Source: Streptomyces sp. Go-475 (GTDB lineage: Bacteria > Actinomycetota > Actinomycetes > Streptomycetales > Streptomycetaceae). Taken from it: a stretch of 64,000 bases of DNA. Made by a program: the position numbers and the translations under genes. The notes beneath the pieces were generated by a model. The model searched no databases and was not told the DNA's origin. It saw only the letters and a list, made by a program, of their open reading frames with translations. Numbering within the stretch: position 1 is the first letter of the stretch; the number at the start of each line of letters is the position of its first letter. Below are positions 16,363 through 24,550 of the stretch, piece by piece. Location: positions 4,507,501 through 4,571,500 of the forward strand of contig NZ_CP026121.1 in the NCBI RefSeq assembly GCF_003330845.1, read 5' to 3'.

Positions 16363-18740
16363 CGTCCGCCGAGCGGCGCTGGGTGGTCCCCATGCCCCCG
16401 CCGAACGTCACCGGCACGCTGCACCTCGGCCACGCCCTGACGCTGTCGGTGCAGGACGCCCTGGTCCGCTCGGCCCGGCTCGACGGCACGGACGTGCTCT
16501 ACGTGCCGGGCACCGACCACGCGGGGCTCGGCACGTATGCGGCGGTGCGCCGGGACGAGACCTTCCGGCCGGACCTGCCGGTGGCCGAGCGGACCCGGGC
16601 CTGGGCCGACCACTACCGCAAGGTCATCGTCGGTCAGTTCCACGCCCTGGGCCTCGACTGCGACTGGGACACGGAGCTGCACACCCTGTCCCCGGCGTAC
16701 CGGGCACTCGTCGACGGGACCTTCGTCCGACTGGCCGAGGCAGGGCTGCTGCACCGCTCGGCGCGGGTCATGCCGTGGTGTCCCTCCTGCCGCAGCACCG
16801 TCCCGGACGTGGAGCACGCGGTGGGCACCGAGCGGGTCCCGCTGGCGCTGCTGGCCGTGCGACCGCACGGCAGACCCCTGGTGGTGGAGCTCGCGGCGGC
16901 CGAGGAACTGTGGGGCGCGGTGGCGCTCGCCGTCCCCGAGGGGCACCCGGCCGCCGGCGGTACGGCCGTGCTGCCGGTCACCGGCCGGGAACTGCCCGTA
17001 CTGGCGGCCGCGACCGGCGCACCGCGGCCGGTCGTACCCGCGCACCGGCAGCAGGACCTGGAACTCGCCGAGGCTCACGGACTGCCGTGGAGCCCGGTAC
17101 TCGACGCCGACGGCCGCTCGCTGGTTGTGGACCTGCCCGGACTGTCCCGGCAGGAGCTGCGCCGCGCGACGGTCGAGCGGTTCGGCCTGCGCACCGTCAC
17201 CCGCCAGTGCGCCGTCGAGCGCTGCGGGGTGTGCGGCAGCGAGCTGATGGCCCGGCTCCACCACCAGTGGTATCTGCGGCTGGCCCCGCTCATGGACCCG
17301 GTGCGCACCGCGCTGGACAACGGTGACCTGGTGATCCGGCCGAGCAGTGTGGAGCGCGAGGCACGGCACTGGCTGGACTCCGCGCGCGACTGGTGCATCA
17401 GCCGCCAGATCCGCTGGGGACAGCCGATTCCGGCGGTCGTCTGCGGTGACTGCGCCTACTGGACGCTGCCGCCCGCCGGGTCCGGGAGCTGCCCCGACTG
17501 CGGGGGCGCCCTGCGGGCCGAGACCGACGTGTTCGACACCTGGTTCAACTCGGCCCACTGGCCGATCGCCGTCTCCGGCTGGCCGGCCGCCACCGCGCAC
17601 AGCCGGTATCCGGCCGCCGTGATGACGTCCGGCCGCGACATCCTGTTCTTCTGGTTCATCCGGCTGCTGGCCATCGGCACCTTCGTGACCGGCTCCCCGC
17701 CCACCCGCGAGTGCTGGCTGCACGGCCTCGTCGTGGACGAGCACGGCCAGAAGATGAGCAAGAGCCGCGGCAACGGCGTCACCCTGGACGACGCTCTCGC
17801 CGAGCACGGCCGCGACGTGCTGCGCGCGGCACTGCTCTCCGCCTGCCGTGACGCCGAGGACATCCGGATCCGCCAGGACATCTTCTCGCAGCAGGCGGTG
17901 GTCCGCCGCCGCGCCGCCGACCTGGCCGAACTCGTCGTGCGCACACCCGAGTCGGCTTCCCGGCCCACCGCCGCGGACGAGCTGGAGCACTACGCCCGGC
18001 ACGCCGCCCGGTCCACCCGGGCGGCCGTCCGCCGGCATCTGCGGGAGCGGCACTTCGACCGTGCCGTCGAGGCCGTCACCGCGTTCGGCACGCGCGTACT
18101 GGGCCGCTACGCGACCGCGCGCGCCCAGGCCGGCGGCGCCGGCGTCACCCCGCAGCTGCTGCTCGACCTCGCCGCCGTGTACGAGCCGTTCATGCCCGAC
18201 ACGGCGGCCGGGCTGCGCAAGGCGGCGGCCACCCGCTCGGCCGCGGACTGGCTGCCCGACGAGCAACTGGCCGCGGCGGTCCGGGCCGTCCTGGCGACGG
18301 TGGAGGAGGCGGAGCGGCTGCGCGGCGTGGCAGGCATCCCGGCCGGCGTCCCGGTGACCGTCGAGAGCACCGACACGGCGGTGGCCCGGCTGCTCGCGAC
18401 GCGCTGGTTCGGGCACCTCAGCGAGGTGGCCCTGGTCCCGGGTCCGCCGCCGGACGGCGCCTTCGCGGTGCGGGTTCCCGGAGCCCCGGGGCTGCGCCTG
18501 TGGCTGCCCGCCGCGCTGAGCGCCCGGGTCCGCGACGACGTCCGGCGCAGGCTGCGCAAGCTCGCCCGGGAACGGCGGCGACTGGCCCACCGGCTCGACC
18601 AGGTGCGCCACGGCCGCACGTCCGGCGTGTCGCGCGAGCGACTGGCCGGCCGGCTGGCCCGGGCCGAGGAGGCCACCCACGAGCTGCGCGGCGTCATGGC
18701 GGCGGTGGCCGACGGGCCGCGACCCGGCGGCCGGGGATGA
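16359..18740 (+). CDS. Valyl-tRNA synthetase paralogue with degenerate editing domain
   Basis: 793-residue class I synthetase closest to ValRS. PPPNVTGTLHLGH carries the HIGH signature at 22-25, DWCISRQIRWGQPIP and DVFDTWFNSAHWP are ValRS-type, KMSKS is at 465-469, and the C-terminus forms the Arg-rich tRNA-binding coiled coil. The CP1 editing region is eroded: the conserved TTRPET motif is absent (VELAAAEELW stands in its place), the GTGAVK segment is gone, and PAHDPND has become PAHRQQD, with Arg 230 replacing the key Asp. Activation should work but proofreading should not, as expected for a paralogue recruited to a pathway. The length is shorter than housekeeping ValRS (about 870). The GTG start overlaps the previous stop. 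Confidence 0.9.
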   Translation: MTSAERRWVVPMPPPNVTGTLHLGHALTLSVQDALVRSARLDGTDVLYVPGTDHAGLGTYAAVRRDETFRPDLPVAERTRAWADHYRKVIVGQFHALGLDCDWDTELHTLSPAYRALVDGTFVRLAEAGLLHRSARVMPWCPSCRSTVPDVEHAVGTERVPLALLAVRPHGRPLVVELAAAEELWGAVALAVPEGHPAAGGTAVLPVTGRELPVLAAATGAPRPVVPAHRQQDLELAEAHGLPWSPVLDADGRSLVVDLPGLSRQELRRATVERFGLRTVTRQCAVERCGVCGSELMARLHHQWYLRLAPLMDPVRTALDNGDLVIRPSSVEREARHWLDSARDWCISRQIRWGQPIPAVVCGDCAYWTLPPAGSGSCPDCGGALRAETDVFDTWFNSAHWPIAVSGWPAATAHSRYPAAVMTSGRDILFFWFIRLLAIGTFVTGSPPTRECWLHGLVVDEHGQKMSKSRGNGVTLDDALAEHGRDVLRAALLSACRDAEDIRIRQDIFSQQAVVRRRAADLAELVVRTPESASRPTAADELEHYARHAARSTRAAVRRHLRERHFDRAVEAVTAFGTRVLGRYATARAQAGGAGVTPQLLLDLAAVYEPFMPDTAAGLRKAAATRSAADWLPDEQLAAAVRAVLATVEEAERLRGVAGIPAGVPVTVESTDTAVARLLATRWFGHLSEVALVPGPPPDGAFAVRVPGAPGLRLWLPAALSARVRDDVRRRLRKLARERRRLAHRLDQVRHGRTSGVSRERLAGRLARAEEATHELRGVMAAVADGPRPGGRG

Positions 18741-18976
18741 CGGACGGGCGGACGAAGATCTGCGCAGGCGCGGGCCCGCGCGGCCTGTCGGTGGTGGAGC
18801 GCATCCGCGCCCTCGCGGCGGGGCTCACCCAGGGCCGGGACGGCCGGACTCGAGGACCCCCCGGACCCCTCTCGGAGCTGCCCGAACTTCTCGACCCGGC
18901 TCGGTACACGGGCGCTGCCGGCGCTCTGGCCGGCCGCGTCCTGGACCGCTACGCGAAAGGAACGCCATGGACGTGA
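18737..18976 (+). pseudogene. Chimeric remnant: FAD/NAD(P)-binding N-terminus joined to a lyase C-terminus
   Basis: 79 codons from ATG 18737 (overlapping the ValRS-like stop) to 18976. The first part, KICAGAGPRGLSVVERI, matches the opening of FAD/NAD(P)-binding proteins of the GAGPRG type. The second part, ELLDPARYTGAAGALAGRV, matches the extreme C-terminus of the argininosuccinase/adenylosuccinate-lyase/CMLE superfamily. The simplest explanation is a deletion that fused the start of one gene to the end of another in frame, leaving translation coupled to the next gene (its stop lies 10 bp inside the nitroreductase gene). Both matches are short, so this is tentative; a real small protein cannot be excluded. 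Confidence 0.5.
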
Positions 18977-19551
18977 TGACCGCTGTGCTCACCCGTCGCA
19001 GCGAGCATCGGCTGGTCGAGCCGTCCCCCACCCTGGAGGAGCTGACCTACCTGCTCAAGGCGGCGTCCTGCGCCGCCGACCACGGCCGGTTGCGCCCGTG
19101 GCGATGGCTGCTGGTCAGGGGTGACGACCGGCGGGCACTGGGCGAGGTGATGGCCGAGTGCAACGGCAAGAGCGTCGCGTCGATGGTCGCCAAGACACAC
19201 CGTGCCCCGCTCCTCGCCGGGCTGATCCTCTCCCCGGACACCCGCTCCCGCGTGCCCGAGTGGGAACAACTGGCCGCCGCCACCGGCATGGTGACGTCGC
19301 TGATGCTGCTGCTGCACGCGCGTGGCTTCGGCAGCATCTGGCGGACGGGCGAGCAGACCGACGCACCGCCGATGCGGCGGTTTCTGTCCGTGGCCGAACA
19401 CGAGCGCGCGCTGGGCTGGTTGTATATGGGAACACCGGTCCGCGACGGATCCGTGGCGAGGCGCCGGCAGCCGCTCGACGTCGGCTCACGGCTGCAGGTC
19501 TTCTCGGCGCCGAACGACGTGGAACCGCAACTGGTCTCGGCACGGAGGTAG
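18967..19551 (+). CDS. Nitroreductase-family flavoprotein
   Basis: 194-residue FMN-dependent NAD(P)H oxidoreductase of the nitroreductase superfamily, YdjA-like. The start TRRSEHRLVEPSPTLEELTYLLKAA and the FMN-contacting DHGRLRPWRWLLV fit the compact YdjA/PnbA branch, as does the later LLLHARGFGSIWRTG. AAAGGA lies 5 bp before ATG 18967, and the start overlaps the preceding remnant by 10 bp. In a cluster it could reduce nitro, nitroso or N-hydroxy intermediates or oxidise a ring. Coupled to an N-oxygenase-type diiron protein, nitrogen redox chemistry is the most natural guess, but it is a guess. Confidence 0.85.
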   Translation: MDVMTAVLTRRSEHRLVEPSPTLEELTYLLKAASCAADHGRLRPWRWLLVRGDDRRALGEVMAECNGKSVASMVAKTHRAPLLAGLILSPDTRSRVPEWEQLAAATGMVTSLMLLLHARGFGSIWRTGEQTDAPPMRRFLSVAEHERALGWLYMGTPVRDGSVARRRQPLDVGSRLQVFSAPNDVEPQLVSARR

Positions 19552-19561
19552 TTCGACAGCG

Positions 19562-20017
19562 ATGCTCGACGACGACATGCGCCGCCTGGTCGGGGCACAG
19601 GGGCTGGGTTTCGTCGCCACGGTCCGCCCGGACGGCACCCCGAACCTGTCCCCCAAGGGAACGACCGAGGTGTGGGACGACGAGCACCTGGTCTTCCTGG
19701 ACCTGCACTCGCCGGGCACGGTCGCCAACCTCGCCGCGAACCCGGCGGTGGAGATCAACGTCGTGGACCCGGTCCGCCGCAAGGGCTACCGCTTCCGCGG
19801 GGTGGGGCAGGTGTTCACCGAAGGGGAGACGTACGACCGGATCGTGCGGCGCTTCGCGCGTGAGCGGGGCACCGACCCGGCGCGTGTCGACTCCGCCGTC
19901 CTGGTCCGCGTGCTGAAGGCCGACCCGCTCGTCTCCCCGGCGTACGAAGGCGGCGCCACGGAGGAGGAGATCGCCGCGCGCTGGCGTGCCCGGCTGCTCT
20001 CCGGGGAGCCCGAGTGA
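19562..20017 (+). CDS. PNPOx-like split-barrel flavoprotein
   Basis: 151-residue protein of the pyridoxamine-phosphate-oxidase-like FMN-binding split-barrel superfamily. Recognisable are GFVATVRPDGTPNLSPKGT, the strand WDDEHLVFLDLHSPGT, NPAVEINVVDPVRRKGYRFRG and the helix after GEGETYDRI-type sequence. It is shorter than true PdxH, so a vitamin B6 role is unlikely; relatives reduce or bind FMN or F420. It starts 10 bp after the nitroreductase gene with ggaggtag as ribosome site and overlaps the MFS gene by 4 bp, so it belongs to the same operon and probably the same pathway. Confidence 0.85.
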   Translation: MLDDDMRRLVGAQGLGFVATVRPDGTPNLSPKGTTEVWDDEHLVFLDLHSPGTVANLAANPAVEINVVDPVRRKGYRFRGVGQVFTEGETYDRIVRRFARERGTDPARVDSAVLVRVLKADPLVSPAYEGGATEEEIAARWRARLLSGEPE

Positions 20018-21288
20018 GCGAACGACCGGCGGACGGGCAGGCGTCGCCGTCCACGGTGCCCGGCGAGGAGCGCGATCGCCGGCTGAACCGCGCGATACGC
20101 CCCTTGCTGGTCCAGTACGTCCTCGCCTTCACCGGGTATCTCTCGCTCACCCCGGTCCTGGCCGTCCTCGTCAGGGACGGCTGGCACCAGTCCGGCCTGG
20201 TCGTCGGGCTGGCGCTGATGGTGTTCAGCTGCTCCTCCCGTGCCGGCTCGATCGTGCTGAGCCCGTGGATCGAGGGCAGGTCGGGCGTCAGGGTGCTGCT
20301 GCTGGCCAACCTGGTGTCCGGCAGCTGTTTCCTCACCATGTCGGTCGCCCACTCCGTGCTGCCGCTCATCGTGCTGCTCGCGGCGGGCGGCACCGGGGTG
20401 AGCCTCAACGGCCTGGTCGTACGGTCGGTCGTCGCGGAGTGGACCAGCGGCTCCCCGGCCCAGGTCACGGCCTTCGCGAAGCTGAACGTCATGCTGAACC
20501 TCGCGGCGGCGGTCGGACCGCTCATCGGCACCGCCGCGCTGGACACCGACGCCCCCTGGCGGCTGATGGTCGTGATCGCCGCCGGGTACTACGCGGCGGC
20601 CCTGTCGATGCTGCTCGTCGTGCGCAAGGAGGGCAAGGGCTTCGAGCGGGGCGGCAAGCGCTTCTCGTTCCGGCAGTACTGGACGGCGCTGCGCTCGTCG
20701 CCGTTCCTGCGCCATGTGGTGCTGGTGTCCACCGTCGGGTGGGTGCTCTACGCGCAGATGTACTCGGCGCTGCCGCTGCACCTGTTCGCCACGACGGGTT
20801 CGAAGCTCCAGGTCGCCACGTACTTCACCATGAGCGCGATCATCATCGTGGTGCTCCAGCTGCCCGTTTCCAAGGGGGTGGCACGGCTCATGGAGGCCCG
20901 CGGTGTCGCGCTGACCACGGTGATCGGCACCGGCCTGGGATGCTTCGCGGCGGCCTTCGCGGTGCTCGCCCTGTCGGGGGGCGACCCGGTCGCAACGTAC
21001 GCGGCGGTGGCGACCTTCACGCTCGGCGAGATCCTGTTCGCGCCGTCCGTGGACACGGCGTTCGCGAAGTCGCGGGACGAGTCGACCGGCGGCTTCGTCG
21101 CCGTCTACACCGGCAAGCAGTTCACCCTCGCCACGGGAGAGGGACTGGGCATGCTCCTCGGCGGCGGCTTCTTCGAGTACGTGCGGGGCGTCTTCTCGCC
21201 CACCGTGTACTGGGCGGCCTTCGCCGCGGCGGGCGCCGCGGCCGCGGTGTGGACGGTGCTACGGCGCGTCCGGACGCCGTCCGTCTGA
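20014..21288 (+). CDS. MFS exporter
   Basis: 424-residue major facilitator with about 12 hydrophobic segments, beginning with VQYVLAFTGYLSLTPVLAVLV. The motif A region between helices 2 and 3 is degenerate (SRAGSIVLSPWIEGRSGVR). The central basic loop (RKEGKGFERGGKR) separates the two six-helix halves. The GTG start at 20014 overlaps the PNPOx-like stop by 4 bp. As the last gene of the operon it probably exports the product of block A or confers self-resistance; relatives of this branch move small drug-like molecules. Confidence 0.9.
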   Translation: MSERPADGQASPSTVPGEERDRRLNRAIRPLLVQYVLAFTGYLSLTPVLAVLVRDGWHQSGLVVGLALMVFSCSSRAGSIVLSPWIEGRSGVRVLLLANLVSGSCFLTMSVAHSVLPLIVLLAAGGTGVSLNGLVVRSVVAEWTSGSPAQVTAFAKLNVMLNLAAAVGPLIGTAALDTDAPWRLMVVIAAGYYAAALSMLLVVRKEGKGFERGGKRFSFRQYWTALRSSPFLRHVVLVSTVGWVLYAQMYSALPLHLFATTGSKLQVATYFTMSAIIIVVLQLPVSKGVARLMEARGVALTTVIGTGLGCFAAAFAVLALSGGDPVATYAAVATFTLGEILFAPSVDTAFAKSRDESTGGFVAVYTGKQFTLATGEGLGMLLGGGFFEYVRGVFSPTVYWAAFAAAGAAAAVWTVLRRVRTPSV

Positions 21289-21325
21289 CGGCTCGCCGCG
21301 TCTCCCGTCGCCAGAAAAGTTTTAC

Positions 21326-21411
21326 GAAGATCTCACGTCCCGGTACGCCGCACCGAACACAGAGATGACAGAGCGCACTTACGTTGGCGGTCTGCGCTGG
21401 TTGAAGATCTC
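21326..21411. promoter_or_regulatory. Direct repeat GAAGATCTC in the LuxR-1 promoter region
   Basis: gaagatctc occurs at 21326-21334 and again at 21403-21411, 77 bp apart, in the AT-richer gap between the MFS gene and the LuxR-type regulator. Repeats at this position are candidate activator sites. The gap also contains a run of nine C (around 21428-21436) just before the ribosome site. Confidence 0.4.
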
Positions 21412-21465
21412 CCGCTAGGGCCCCCTCCCCCCCCCACTGGGCCTCACCAAGGAGGAGTCAGAACC

Positions 21466-22185
21466 ATGTCCGTGCAGCCGACCGCGCCTGATGAGACGGA
21501 TCTGGCAGGCACCTTCGTAGTGCTCAGAGACAGGCTGACCCGGTTACGCGTCGAGCAGATCCTGAACGGTGCGAGCAGGCGGGCGCGGGTGTGCGGGGCC
21601 CATGACGTCGAGGACATCGTGGAGGACGTCGTACGGGAAAGAAATCCGCTACTGATCGTCTCGCTGCACGAGATCGATGCCTTGAGCCGGTCCGCCCTGA
21701 CGCTGTGCGCGGCCACGGGAGCGAAGGTCCTGGTCCTTGTGGACGACACTCAACGGGCCCCGTGGGAACGGCTGGCCGGCATTGCCGTGGCCGGATGCCT
21801 GTCGACCGCGGAACTGTCCGAAAGAGCTCTGTGCCGGGCGATCGAGCGGATACTCGCGGGTGAGGTGCCGGTATCCGGAAACCTGATCCACGCCCTGTTG
21901 TCCCTGGCCGTCGGAGCCCCCAGGAATCCCCACGATCACCTGGTACGGATGACTCCACGGGAGCAGGAGGCACTGGTCCTCCTCGTCGACGGACTGAGCA
22001 ACAAGCAGATCGCGCGGCAACTCGGCATCTCCCTGCACGGCGCCAAGCGTCTCGTCGCCAACATCCTCGCCAAACTGAACTGCACCAACCGCACGTCCGC
22101 GGTGACCAAGGCCCTGCGGAGCGGTCTGTACGACAAGGTCAGAAACAGCCGCCAGGATCGTCAGCTGCTGCTGCAGCAGGGGTGA
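21466..22185 (+). CDS. LuxR-type cluster regulator with TTA codon (LuxR-1)
   Basis: 239-residue regulator: a receiver-like N-terminal half without the usual phospho-acceptor Asp triad, and a C-terminal LuxR/FixJ helix-turn-helix (MTPREQEALVLLVDGLSNKQIARQLGIS, LVANILAKLN). It is an atypical response regulator, likely ligand- or expression-controlled rather than phosphorylated. AAGGAGGAG lies 11 bp before ATG 21466. Codon 27 (21544-21546) is TTA, so translation should depend on bldA tRNA-Leu and be delayed to late growth. Its last 47 bp overlap the convergent ATP-grasp gene. It is the best candidate for a pathway-specific activator. Confidence 0.9.
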   Translation: MSVQPTAPDETDLAGTFVVLRDRLTRLRVEQILNGASRRARVCGAHDVEDIVEDVVRERNPLLIVSLHEIDALSRSALTLCAATGAKVLVLVDDTQRAPWERLAGIAVAGCLSTAELSERALCRAIERILAGEVPVSGNLIHALLSLAVGAPRNPHDHLVRMTPREQEALVLLVDGLSNKQIARQLGISLHGAKRLVANILAKLNCTNRTSAVTKALRSGLYDKVRNSRQDRQLLLQQG

Positions 22186-23473
22186 CCTCGATCCTGACGG
22201 CCGCGGCCAGCCGCTCGGCCGTGTCGACGGCCTCCTGGAGCGTCGGCCCGGTGACACAGACGAAGGACGAACGGTCGTAGGAGGACTTCAGCGGCGCCGT
22301 CTCGCTCCCCTCCTCGAGGGTGAGCTTCCCGGCGAGGAGACGCGGGGAGGCGGCGACCTCCGCCCAGCCGTCCACGGCGGTGACGGTCCCCGCGGGCGGC
22401 GTCAGGAACCGGATGGCGGCGGCGCGCCGGGCGCCCCAGCCCGAGACGTCCACGGGCTTGCCCAGGAACTGGTCGAAGACGGCCCCGTGCAGCTGTGTGT
22501 CCGTGATGTGCTGCGCCATGACGTGGATGTAGTCACCGCCGGGGCGCACATGCACCTCGCCGAGGACGATCCCCCCGTCCCGCTCCAGCCAGAACTCGAC
22601 GTGGAACACGCCCCAGGACAGCCCCAGGGCCGGCAGGGCACGCTCCAGAGTCGACGCCACATCGGCCTGCGCGCCCGGCGGAAGGTCCGCGGGCATCGCA
22701 TGCCCGAGTTCGATGAAGTGCGGGGCGCCCGTGGTGACCTTCGCCGTGACGGCCAGCAGCCGCGGCACACCGTCGACGAAGACGCCCTCCGCGCTGAACT
22801 CCTCACCCGTCTGGAAACCCTCGACGAGGACGTCCTCCGCGAGAGCGGCCTCGGCCGGCTCACCGGCGGCCAGGTCCATCCCCTGACCGACGAGTTCCTC
22901 CCTCAGCTCCCGCCGCGCCCGGGCCAGATGGACCAGGGCCGCCTCCAGGTCGCCCTCGTCACGCACCAGCGACACCCCGGCGCTGCCCCGGCCGGTGGGC
23001 GGTTTGACGATCCACGGTCCCGGTGGGTGCGCGGCCAGGAAAGCGCGGATCTCCTCCTCCGAGGAGCAACGCGCCACGGGCGGCTGCCGGAAGCCCCGCT
23101 CGGCGAGCGCGGCACGGCAGGCGAACTTGTCCTGAATACACCGCACGGCGGCCCGCCCGTTGCCCGGGAGCCCCAGGACCTCGGCGACGGCCGCGACGGA
23201 CTCCGCCGCCGTCTCACGGGTTCCGTACACCCCGAGGAACTCCCGGCCCGCCTCCTTCTGCCGCACCGCCCAGGCGACCGTGGCCTCGACGTCCGCGTAC
23301 GGCAACTCCACGGTGTGCGCGGCGCGTTCGACGAGCTCCGGGACCTTGCTCAGGTTCTCCCGGGTGTCGGCCAGTGTCACGTCCAGCCCGCGCTCCTCGG
23401 CCTGTTCCATGCAGTGCGCGCCGGTCGGCCGCAGCGCGCCACCGAGCAGCAGCAGAGAGCGAGCCGATGCCAT
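22139..23473 (-). CDS. ATP-grasp ligase (BacD/carboxylate-amine ligase type)
   Basis: 444-residue ATP-grasp enzyme that joins a carboxylate to an amine through an acyl phosphate, making a dipeptide or amide. An N-terminal pre-ATP-grasp Rossmann-like domain (SLLLLGGALRPTGAHCMEQA) is followed by IQDKFACRAALAERG, the ATP-binding WIVKPPTGRGSAGVSLV, the VEGFQTGEEFSAEG strand and the Mg-binding FHVEFWLERDGGIVLGEVHVRPGGD. It lies downstream of the OCD and aminotransferase genes in the same direction, separated by a 111-bp gap with a hairpin. The set suggests that an unusual amino acid is made and coupled outside the NRPS. ATG 23473 is the natural start. Confidence 0.88.
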   Translation of the reverse strand: MASARSLLLLGGALRPTGAHCMEQAEERGLDVTLADTRENLSKVPELVERAAHTVELPYADVEATVAWAVRQKEAGREFLGVYGTRETAAESVAAVAEVLGLPGNGRAAVRCIQDKFACRAALAERGFRQPPVARCSSEEEIRAFLAAHPPGPWIVKPPTGRGSAGVSLVRDEGDLEAALVHLARARRELREELVGQGMDLAAGEPAEAALAEDVLVEGFQTGEEFSAEGVFVDGVPRLLAVTAKVTTGAPHFIELGHAMPADLPPGAQADVASTLERALPALGLSWGVFHVEFWLERDGGIVLGEVHVRPGGDYIHVMAQHITDTQLHGAVFDQFLGKPVDVSGWGARRAAAIRFLTPPAGTVTAVDGWAEVAASPRLLAGKLTLEEGSETAPLKSSYDRSSFVCVTGPTLQEAVDTAERLAAAVRIEVTPAAAAADDPGGCF

Positions 23474-23556
23474 GCGCAGCCTCTTCCTCGTCGGGAACCG
23501 TGATCACCGATGCCTCGCCCATCATGGACGGGTCTGGCCCGCCCGGACCAGCCCTC

Positions 23557-23576
23557 ACCACTGATCGGACAGTGGT
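23557..23576. terminator. Hairpin between the OCD and ATP-grasp genes
   Basis: accactg (23557-23563) and cagtggt (23570-23576) form a 7-bp stem with a 6-nt loop (atcgga) just downstream of the OCD stop on the minus strand and about 85 bp upstream of the ATP-grasp start. It may attenuate transcription between the two or act as an operator for a separate ATP-grasp promoter. Confidence 0.4.
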
Positions 23577-23584
23577 TCAGCCAG

Positions 23585-24550
23585 TCAGAAGGGGACCTCC
23601 TGGCCCGCGTCGGTCTGCACGGCGCGCCGGTAGAGCAGGTCGCACACGAGGGCGTCCTCGGCGGGGATGCCGACGGATTCGAAGAGGGTCAGTTCCTCGG
23701 CGGAGGTGCGGCCCGGGTGCTCCTTGGAGAGGACGGCCGACAGCTCGGTCATGGGCGGGCGGGGCGGCAGGAGGCCCTCCTCGATCGGGATCAGGATGTC
23801 GCCCGCCTCGCGCAGCACGGCGTCCGTGGACTCGACGAAGAGCGAGGCGTCCGCGACCAGCCGCGACGGCAGCTCGCGCCGGGTCGGGCCGTACGCTCCG
23901 ACGGCGCTGATGTGCGCGCCCGGGCGGGGCCGGAAGGCGTCGGGGAACAGGGGGGCGTCGGCGGACGTGACCGTGCAGATCACGTCGGCGTCCTCAGTGG
24001 CGCCCGCGACGCTGTCGTGGAGCTCGATCTCGATCCCGGTGCTCAGGGCCCACTCGGCGAGCCGGCGGGCCTTGCCCATGTCCCGGCTGTGGAGCCGGAC
24101 GGAGTCCCAGGGGCGGATGCCCGCGAGGCCCTCCAGGTGGCTCCGCCCCTGCACGCCCGCGCCGATGACGGCCAGCGTGCGGGCATCCCGCCGGGCCAGC
24201 AGGTCGGTCGCGAGGGTGGTCACCGCGGCGGTGCGCAGTTCGGTCAGGGTGGTGGCGTCCAGCAGGGCGAGGGGCCGGCCGGAGTGGGCGTCGAACACCA
24301 CGGCCAGCCCTTGGACGCTCGGCAGCCCCTGGGCGGTGGCGCCGTCGAAGAGGCTGACCAGCTTGACGGAGAGGGTGGCCCCATGGGCGGCGGGCATGAA
24401 CAGCAGCTGCCCCCCGGGGGTCCGCACCGCGCTGCGGACGAACCCGTCACCGCCGTCCCGGGCCGGGAGGAACGCCTCGCCGACGACGGCGGCGAGGTCG
24501 CAGACCGAGGTCAGGCCCCTGATGGTGGTCGCGTCGAGGAGCTTCAGCAC
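23585..24550 (-). CDS. Ornithine cyclodeaminase/mu-crystallin-family oxidoreductase
   Basis: 321-residue NAD-binding protein of the OCD family, which includes ornithine cyclodeaminase, alanine dehydrogenase-like enzymes, imine reductases and SbnB of diaminopropionate synthesis. Family marks are LLDATTLTELRTAAVTTLAT, the Rossmann motif GAGVQGRSHLEGL, ADVICTVTSADAPLF and HISAVGAYGPTRRELP. GTG 24550 overlaps the end of the DegT gene by 7 bp, implying translational coupling; frames further upstream are Arg/Pro-rich noise. Next to an aminotransferase it most likely interconverts an amino acid with its keto or cyclic imine form. Which reaction cannot be told from sequence. Confidence 0.85.
   Translation of the reverse strand: MLKLLDATTIRGLTSVCDLAAVVGEAFLPARDGGDGFVRSAVRTPGGQLLFMPAAHGATLSVKLVSLFDGATAQGLPSVQGLAVVFDAHSGRPLALLDATTLTELRTAAVTTLATDLLARRDARTLAVIGAGVQGRSHLEGLAGIRPWDSVRLHSRDMGKARRLAEWALSTGIEIELHDSVAGATEDADVICTVTSADAPLFPDAFRPRPGAHISAVGAYGPTRRELPSRLVADASLFVESTDAVLREAGDILIPIEEGLLPPRPPMTELSAVLSKEHPGRTSAEELTLFESVGIPAEDALVCDLLYRRAVQTDAGQEVPF

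Noticed and set aside
16359..18740. Housekeeping valyl-tRNA synthetase
   Set aside because: The editing motifs are lost, the protein is shorter than usual, and the gene is inside a biosynthetic operon with overlaps on both sides.
19562..20017. Pyridoxamine phosphate oxidase (pdxH)
   Set aside because: Too short, and the PdxH-specific C-terminal region is missing; only the general split-barrel fold is supported.
11038..21288. A PEARL-type pathway (peptide aminoacyl-tRNA ligase)
   Set aside because: No LanB-like ligase and no scaffold-peptide gene were recognised, although the synthetase and peptidase-like genes invite the comparison.
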